In this document: positions 58,850 to 64,000 of the stretch, one piece after another
Position numbering within the stretch: position 1 is the stretch's first letter
How the letters are laid out: each line of letters opens with the position of its first letter
Source: Oryzias latipes
Lineage: Eukaryota > Chordata > Actinopteri > Beloniformes > Adrianichthyidae
Reading direction: 5' to 3'
NCBI RefSeq assembly: GCF_002234675.1
Contig: NC_019867.2
Coordinates: 3,490,001 to 3,554,000 of the forward strand
Length of the DNA: 64,000 bases
Made by a program: the position numbers and the translations under genes
Notes under the pieces: model-generated
The model's input: only the letters and a program-made list of their open reading frames with translations
What the model was told of the DNA's origin: nothing
Database searches by the model: none

Positions 58850-61250
58850 ATCCCTCACAGATGCTGTTGATGTAACATCTACAGTCACAGAAGTCTATGG
58901 AAGGAGAAAGACCATCCTTTGTTTAATGTGAACACTTTTTAATCTCACTTTTTTCTTGTTTTGGCTGGATATATTATTGTTGTTTTCATAAAACACATGC
59001 ATGAATGGTAATTAACTCATTTAGCAGTGTAATTTACTGACAAATCAATCTCAGGGTACATTCACGCTGGTAGGTTGAGTTTCCATCTGTTTCCATACCC
59101 CTATAAGTTCCCATTGTTTGGTGAGTGTGAAGGTTTCTGTTCTTCTAGTTCACTTGCAGATGAACTCTGGTGTGGTTCATCTCAGTGTGAATGACTGTCA
59201 GTGTACCAAAAAGCAGGAATACATCCTCCCATCTTCCGTATCTTTTTAGTCTCTACAGCAGTGACATCCAACCCCTGGGTTGCAGACTGGTACTAGTCTG
59301 TGGGACGGTTGGTTCTAGGCCTCAGAGAGAAAAACAAAACAAAAACACGGCCTACACTTCCGTGTAGATTCTCAGACATCCAAGTCATGATAAAATGAAA
59401 AGAAAAGAAAAAAACTTCTGGTTTGAAGACGTTTCGGCCCTAATCTGAGCGGCTTCTTCAGTTTAGTCCGACTGGTGTTTAGCTAGAGATACTTAGTTAA
59501 TAAAACAACAAAAAAACATATTTGGAAAGTTTCCTTTGGGAGAAGAGAGCCAGCAGATATTTTATAGAAAATGAAAATAAACGTTACCCTCAAAATTTAA
59601 GGGAAACTGCAAGCTTTAAAAAAACATAGCCTCGTTTAGATCGGTCAGTGAAGATATTGTCTGACATTAAACCTGCTCGTGGTCTGAAATCACTGCTCCA
59701 CAGGGTTACAGTCATGCTGGAGCCTATCCCACCCACTGCAGGAGAAAGACAATGACAAGAGTTTTGTGAGGTTTGTTGAGTCCATCTACTGAAAAGAGAC
59801 AGACTTTTGTATCGTGGTGTAAAATGTTATTTTCAGTTGGAATTTGATTCAATTTTAGGAGCCTCAAGTGGCCATTTGAGGAACTTCAACACGTCCCAGG
59901 TTGCTATGAACCAAAAAGCAGAATATGAAGGCTTTATATTATGCTTACATGTTGAAACATCCACCATGAAGCTGCTTCAGAACTAAAGAGGTGACCACGA
60001 CACTGTCTAGACCATATAAACAATAAAAGCATGAGGTAAATGTACGTAAACGCAGGTATCAGGTACGGTTCATCTCAAAACAAGAAAGAAATATGTTTTT
60101 GAAACTAGACAGTTTCCTTGATGAACCCTTCCTTTCCTTGATGAATCGATCTGACTCCAAAAACTTCTGATTTAAAAACAAGATTTCACCTGGAAGTTAT
60201 AAATACAACCTTTCGAATTCACCTTTAAAAAAATCACATTACAGTCTTCATCTTCCTGTAAACATCCTGTTTTATGGTAGCTGTACAGAGAGCTCTGCAT
60301 CACAGAACAGCTGAGGATACGTTTGCTAACCTATTAACAGATTAGATTCATTTCTGTATATTTTTATGACTAAATTTCAACATGATAATATATTTTTTTA
60401 GTGTCCATAGAGGATCTATTGAATTTGTTTTTTATCGTAAACTGTCCTTAAGTTTGAGTGTATTTTTTTTAAATTGATGAATCACAAACCAACTTCACTG
60501 AAAGCCCATATTTGTGTTTTCAATCTAGAATGTGTTTAAAATGTGGCTCAGAAGTTTGATGTGATGAACGATGCTGTGAATCTGAGGAACAATCCTTCCT
60601 ACCAAAGAAAACAAGAATTAGCTTGAAAGGAAAATCATTCTATGGATTTTTTATACTTTTAGGTGAAGACAATAAAAACACATTTTCACATTGAACCCTT
60701 TTTAATTCTGACAGAAATAAAATAATCACAGAAACTTGAATCTATTTGAAACCATCTTCCAACATGAAGAAGCTTCTTCTGCTCCGTTTCTTCTTCCTGA
60801 ATTCTGAGAAAAACATTAACTGCACAGTTTTTGACTGAAATGCTCCTGATTTCTGACTCATGCAGGAGATTTAACAGCTGATTCACATTTACTTGAACAG
60901 AAACACCAGAAACTTGTCTTTGAACATTTTAGAGATGCTGCAGTGAAAATCAAATTCAGATACAAAATATGAGACACAAAAGAACAAAGAAAACAGAAAT
61001 GGAACCAACATTTGTGATTTCAACTTCCCTTATGCAATCCAAGGGACGTTAATGTTGGAAGTGGAACCACGAGACAGAAACAAGTAAAAAAAAGAAATCA
61101 GAGTTTTAAAATAATATTTTAGTGTTCATTGTTTTGCACACAAAAAATACAGTTTCTGTTAAGAGAAAATTGAATCATCTGTATTGATCAAATTGATGAA
61201 AGAAAAATATTTCAGTTATTTCTTTTTTTTTATGACAATAGAGTCAAATC
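58850..61250. other. Intergenic DNA with repeat fragments
   Basis: Around 59255-59315 'gacatccaacccctgggttgc' and 'gactggtactagtctgtgg' resemble a decayed hAT end. At 59420-59465 'gaagacgtttcggcc ... gcggcttcttcag' is a common fish repeat motif. At 59700-59745 the tail of the split-SINE family appears. No gene is supported. Confidence 0.4.
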
Positions 61251-61253
61251 ATC

Positions 61254-62675
61254 TCAATCAGTTGGACAGATTTGGAGTTTAGGGGTTTTTACGTCTCCAG
61301 ATTTATTAACTTCAAAATATGGGAAAAGTTTGTCAGTGAAAGTGTCTTTGTGAGTGTAGATGTGAGTCATGTCTTCAGGGTTGTAGAAGGACACCTCCCC
61401 CCTGTCATAGTCCAGCTGGACTCTGATCTTCTGGAGACTCTTGGTCACAGTGACAGTCTGACAAAGACCGTTTGTGTATTTTCCATTACGGTGTAATAAA
61501 CACCAGAATCCATTTTCTGGTGTAACAAACCTCTCTCCCTTCCTGTTAACAGACTCTTTAGCCACACCAATGTTCCAGACAGGAACATTGGTGTGGAAAC
61601 ACACCTCCCAGCTGTGTTTCCCTGATCTGAAGCCCTCAGAGCCAAAAACTTCAGCATATTTCATGAATCTCTCTGGATTGTTAGGAAGCTGCTGAGAAGT
61701 TTCTCCATATCTCACACTGGTCAGATCATCAGACAGATAAAGATATCTGCTTCCAGTGTTTGGGTCCAGGAGGACCGGGCTGGAGTGGACCTTCTCCTTC
61801 ATCTTCTCCCAGACTCTGAAGGACAGGTTGCCCACATGTTTGGCCACATCTATCAGAGCTCCTGAGAGCAGCTGTGGGTCTGACAGCGAGCTCTGGGCTC
61901 TGGCTCTGCTCTGAGTGTCTTTCCAACTGCTGAGGAACGCCTCCTTGTCTTTCTGCAGCTCTGCTTCAACAGCACTGATACTTTCTGACAGAGAGGACAT
62001 CTGCTCCTGGATCCTCTTCATCTCTCCCATCACAGTCTTCCCCTTCTGCTCCTCTTCCTCCGTCAGAGCTGCCAGTCTGGACTCCTCTTCCTCCTTCAGG
62101 AACTGCTGGAGCTTGTTGAACTCTGCTCTGATCTGTGTCTCTGTGGACAGCAGCTGCTTCTTGGAGTGTTGAATCATCTGATTGTATGTTTTCTCCACTT
62201 CTTTGTATTTGATCTTCTTGTCCTGCAGAGACTTTAAGTCAGATTTCAGCTCCTCCTTCAGCTCTCTGACTGCTTCTTCTACAGGAACCACTTTGTGACT
62301 CTGGTGCACAAAAAACTCACAGAAAGGACAAAAAGCTCTCTGCTCGTCTTTACAGAACAGTTTGGATTCTCCTGGATGTTTCCTGCAGACCTCCATGAAC
62401 TTCTGCTCTCCTGTTTTTGTCTCTGATGATTCAGATTTCTGTCTTCCAGCAAACGAGTCAGCAAGTTCCTTCAGGCCAAAGTTCACAGCAGGATGATCTT
62501 CAAGTGGTTTTCTTTTACAGATGGGACAGTTTTTGTTCTGAGTTTGTTCCCAGAACTTCTGCAGGCAGCTCCAACAGAAGTTGTGGTTGCAGCTCAGAGT
62601 TACAGGATCATTGAAAGTCTCTGAACAAACGTGACAGTTCAAGTAGGATTCAAGAAGAGCAGCTCTCTCAGCCAT
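61254..62675 (-). CDS. TRIM35-like RING/B-box/coiled-coil/PRY-SPRY E3 ubiquitin ligase
   Basis: One uninterrupted frame encodes 473 aa from the chosen start MAERAALLE; an in-frame ATG 22 codons upstream (62741) lacks family similarity. The start has a good context (gaaATGG). The RING finger is complete: C14, C17, C29, H31, C34, C37, C50, C53. A B-box 2 follows at about residues 93-127 (CRKHPGESKLFC, CPFC, HQSHK), then a coiled coil (about 128-265). A PRY-SPRY begins near LLDPNTGSRYL and continues through GKHSWEV, WNIGVA and GFWCLL. RING TRIM proteins ubiquitinate targets; PRY-SPRY domains bind the substrate. Teleosts carry many intron-poor TRIM35/NF7-like genes, often linked to innate immunity, so this is probably one of a large set. 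The specific orthologue and target cannot be named. It reads as intact. Confidence 0.93.
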   Translation of the reverse strand: MAERAALLESYLNCHVCSETFNDPVTLSCNHNFCWSCLQKFWEQTQNKNCPICKRKPLEDHPAVNFGLKELADSFAGRQKSESSETKTGEQKFMEVCRKHPGESKLFCKDEQRAFCPFCEFFVHQSHKVVPVEEAVRELKEELKSDLKSLQDKKIKYKEVEKTYNQMIQHSKKQLLSTETQIRAEFNKLQQFLKEEEESRLAALTEEEEQKGKTVMGEMKRIQEQMSSLSESISAVEAELQKDKEAFLSSWKDTQSRARAQSSLSDPQLLSGALIDVAKHVGNLSFRVWEKMKEKVHSSPVLLDPNTGSRYLYLSDDLTSVRYGETSQQLPNNPERFMKYAEVFGSEGFRSGKHSWEVCFHTNVPVWNIGVAKESVNRKGERFVTPENGFWCLLHRNGKYTNGLCQTVTVTKSLQKIRVQLDYDRGEVSFYNPEDMTHIYTHKDTFTDKLFPYFEVNKSGDVKTPKLQICPTD

Positions 62676-62679
62676 TTCT

Positions 62680-64000
62680 AACCAAAGTCTTTCAGACTCA
62701 CCAGCTTCTGTCTTGAAGTTCAGGATGAAAATATTCCACAAGTCTTTGTTTTTCCAGCAGAGATTTAAAGACCTTTAATGGCGTCTGAGTTCAGTTCAGC
62801 AAAGTCATTTTACTTTCAGTTTCTTCAGATGTCATTTCCTCATTCTCACCAAAGGTGGAGTCAAGTTTTTTTCCTGTTGATCATGTTTCAAAGTTTTAAA
62901 TCTAGTTGTAAATGAATAATTTATTTTTACCTCTTCAAAAATTGTATATCAAACAACACATTTCTAAATAAAATGAACATCAAGAAAACTGTCACACAAT
63001 AAAATATGTACACTAACTAATGTGAAGAAAAATTCTAACTTTTTATCTTGTTTACAATCACTTCTACACATTTTAAATAGTTTTTTGAGATTTTGTTTCT
63101 ATGAATTCTTGTGACTTAGAAAAAAATAAATATCTTATGCCTTCATGTCATTGTAGATTTAGATAAGTTAATTCTTCTATGAGTTCTGGTAAATTGCCTG
63201 TCCGTCCGTCCTGGGGGAGGATCCCTCCTTCATGTGGGCACTCCTGAGGGTTCTTCGTTTTTTCCGGAATCCGTGCTTTTTTTAGGAGTTTTTCCTGACT
63301 GCGAAGGAGGGTCTAAGGTCAGGGATGACCAGTTTAGCTTAGTCAGTTTGTTAGTTCAATTTAGTATTTTCCTATTGAATTCGATGTTTTCATGATCCTT
63401 TTGATTTTATGTATTACTTCTTCAATTACATAAACGTAGCCCATCAAAACGACTGTCGTTGTGAATTCGGGCTATACAAATACAATTTAATTGAATTTAT
63501 AAGTGATTGGATTTTTATTTTTATTTATTTATTTATTTTTTAAATAATATTTTATCAAAACATCTGTAAATCATTGAAAGCTATTTAAAAAAAAATTACT
63601 TATTTTCTTTCATTCGTTTATTTTCTACTGTTTTATGCCTTTCGGGTCACAGGGCTGCTGGAGCCTATCTCGACCACTTGTGGGCGAAGGCAGGGAGCAC
63701 CTTGGACTGTTCGCCTTTTTTTCTTTTTATCCACCTTTTTCATGGGAGGGAGAACACGTCAATGGAAGGGTGGGGTCATCTAAGATATCACAAGGGTTAC
63801 AGGAAATCTCTTTGACTTGTTGTGGTAACAACCAGACTTTTTTTCTATTAAATGCAGAAACAAAATGAGTCCAATAGAAAGTAGCTGATGGAACAGAAAC
63901 CAGATCATCCTGGAACAAAGTTCTTGTCTTTGGGTTCAAATGTTTAGCAGAAGAAAAGCAAAGATTAAAGAAGATTGTGACCCATCAGGAGGACTGAGAG
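62680..64000. other. Right-edge DNA, upstream of the TRIM-like gene
   Basis: Contains a retroelement tail at 63195-63500 and a fragment of the split-SINE family at 63640-63700. No promoter motif or further exon could be supported. Confidence 0.45.
63195..63500 (+). mobile_element. Retroelement 3' fragment with TTGAA-type tail
   Basis: It contains 'aggagtttttcctgactgcg', 'aaggagggtctaagg' and 'gggctatacaaatacaatttaattgaattt'. The same family is found inverted at 35966-36240. The 3' tail is L2-like, but no coding part remains. Confidence 0.6.

Noticed and set aside
49140..61250. srrm4 first exons, expected from vertebrate synteny
   Set aside because: I looked for its characteristic N terminus and for arginine/serine-rich frames and found none.
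62676..62741. 22-residue N-terminal extension of the TRIM-like protein
   Set aside because: The family starts directly before the RING; the internal ATG has a better context and the extension is not RING-like.

Overview
The window is vertebrate nuclear DNA, almost certainly from a teleost and probably a medaka-like fish (Oryzias or a relative). Genes are sparse and split into short exons with GT-AG introns. The spaces between exons are filled with typical fish repeats: tRNA-derived SINEs, an L2-type LINE 3' end, and hAT-type non-autonomous DNA transposons with 8-bp target duplications. There are no bacterial-style operons, no CRISPR arrays and no rRNA or genuine tRNA genes.

Layout. (1) Positions 1-35.6 kb hold the 5' end of a TAO-kinase gene, best matched to taok3, on the minus strand. 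Four coding exons are visible (5630-5499, 3384-3313, 1847-1746, 1539-1494). They encode residues 1-118, the glycine loop, catalytic lysine and hinge of the kinase domain; the rest lies beyond the left edge. A 5'UTR acceptor at 5724 and a GC-rich region at 34.5-35.6 kb with minus-strand donors suggest a non-coding first exon and a first intron of about 30 kb. (2) Positions 35.7-38.7 kb form the divergent intergenic region, carrying an 868-bp GC-rich retroposon with a 15-bp target duplication. (3) Positions 38.78-48.80 kb hold a complete plus-strand suds3 gene: 12 coding exons, 318 aa, all phases consistent. It encodes the SDS3 subunit of the SIN3-HDAC corepressor and contains one U12-type AT-AC intron. 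(4) Positions 49.1-61.2 kb are gene-poor, with a 1.4-kb hAT-like element and other repeats. (5) Positions 62675-61254 (minus) hold an uninterrupted RING/B-box/coiled-coil/PRY-SPRY gene, a TRIM35-like E3 ligase of 473 aa. The last 1.3 kb is repeat-derived or unremarkable.

The head-to-head taok3/suds3 arrangement agrees with the TAOK3-SUDS3 neighbourhood of other vertebrates. The two proteins act in unrelated processes (stress MAPK signalling and chromatin repression), so the pairing is inherited synteny rather than a pathway cluster. The TRIM35-like gene belongs to a family greatly expanded in fish and is probably one of many copies.

I found no convincing undescribed molecular system. The most notable points are the AT-AC intron in suds3, a retroposon ending in a perfect 16-bp inverted repeat, several insertions with exact 8-bp duplications (one inside a SINE-like element and of unknown class), a strand-biased set of long poly-C tracts, CTCF-like motifs, and a multi-copy non-autonomous repeat family with short terminal inverted repeats.
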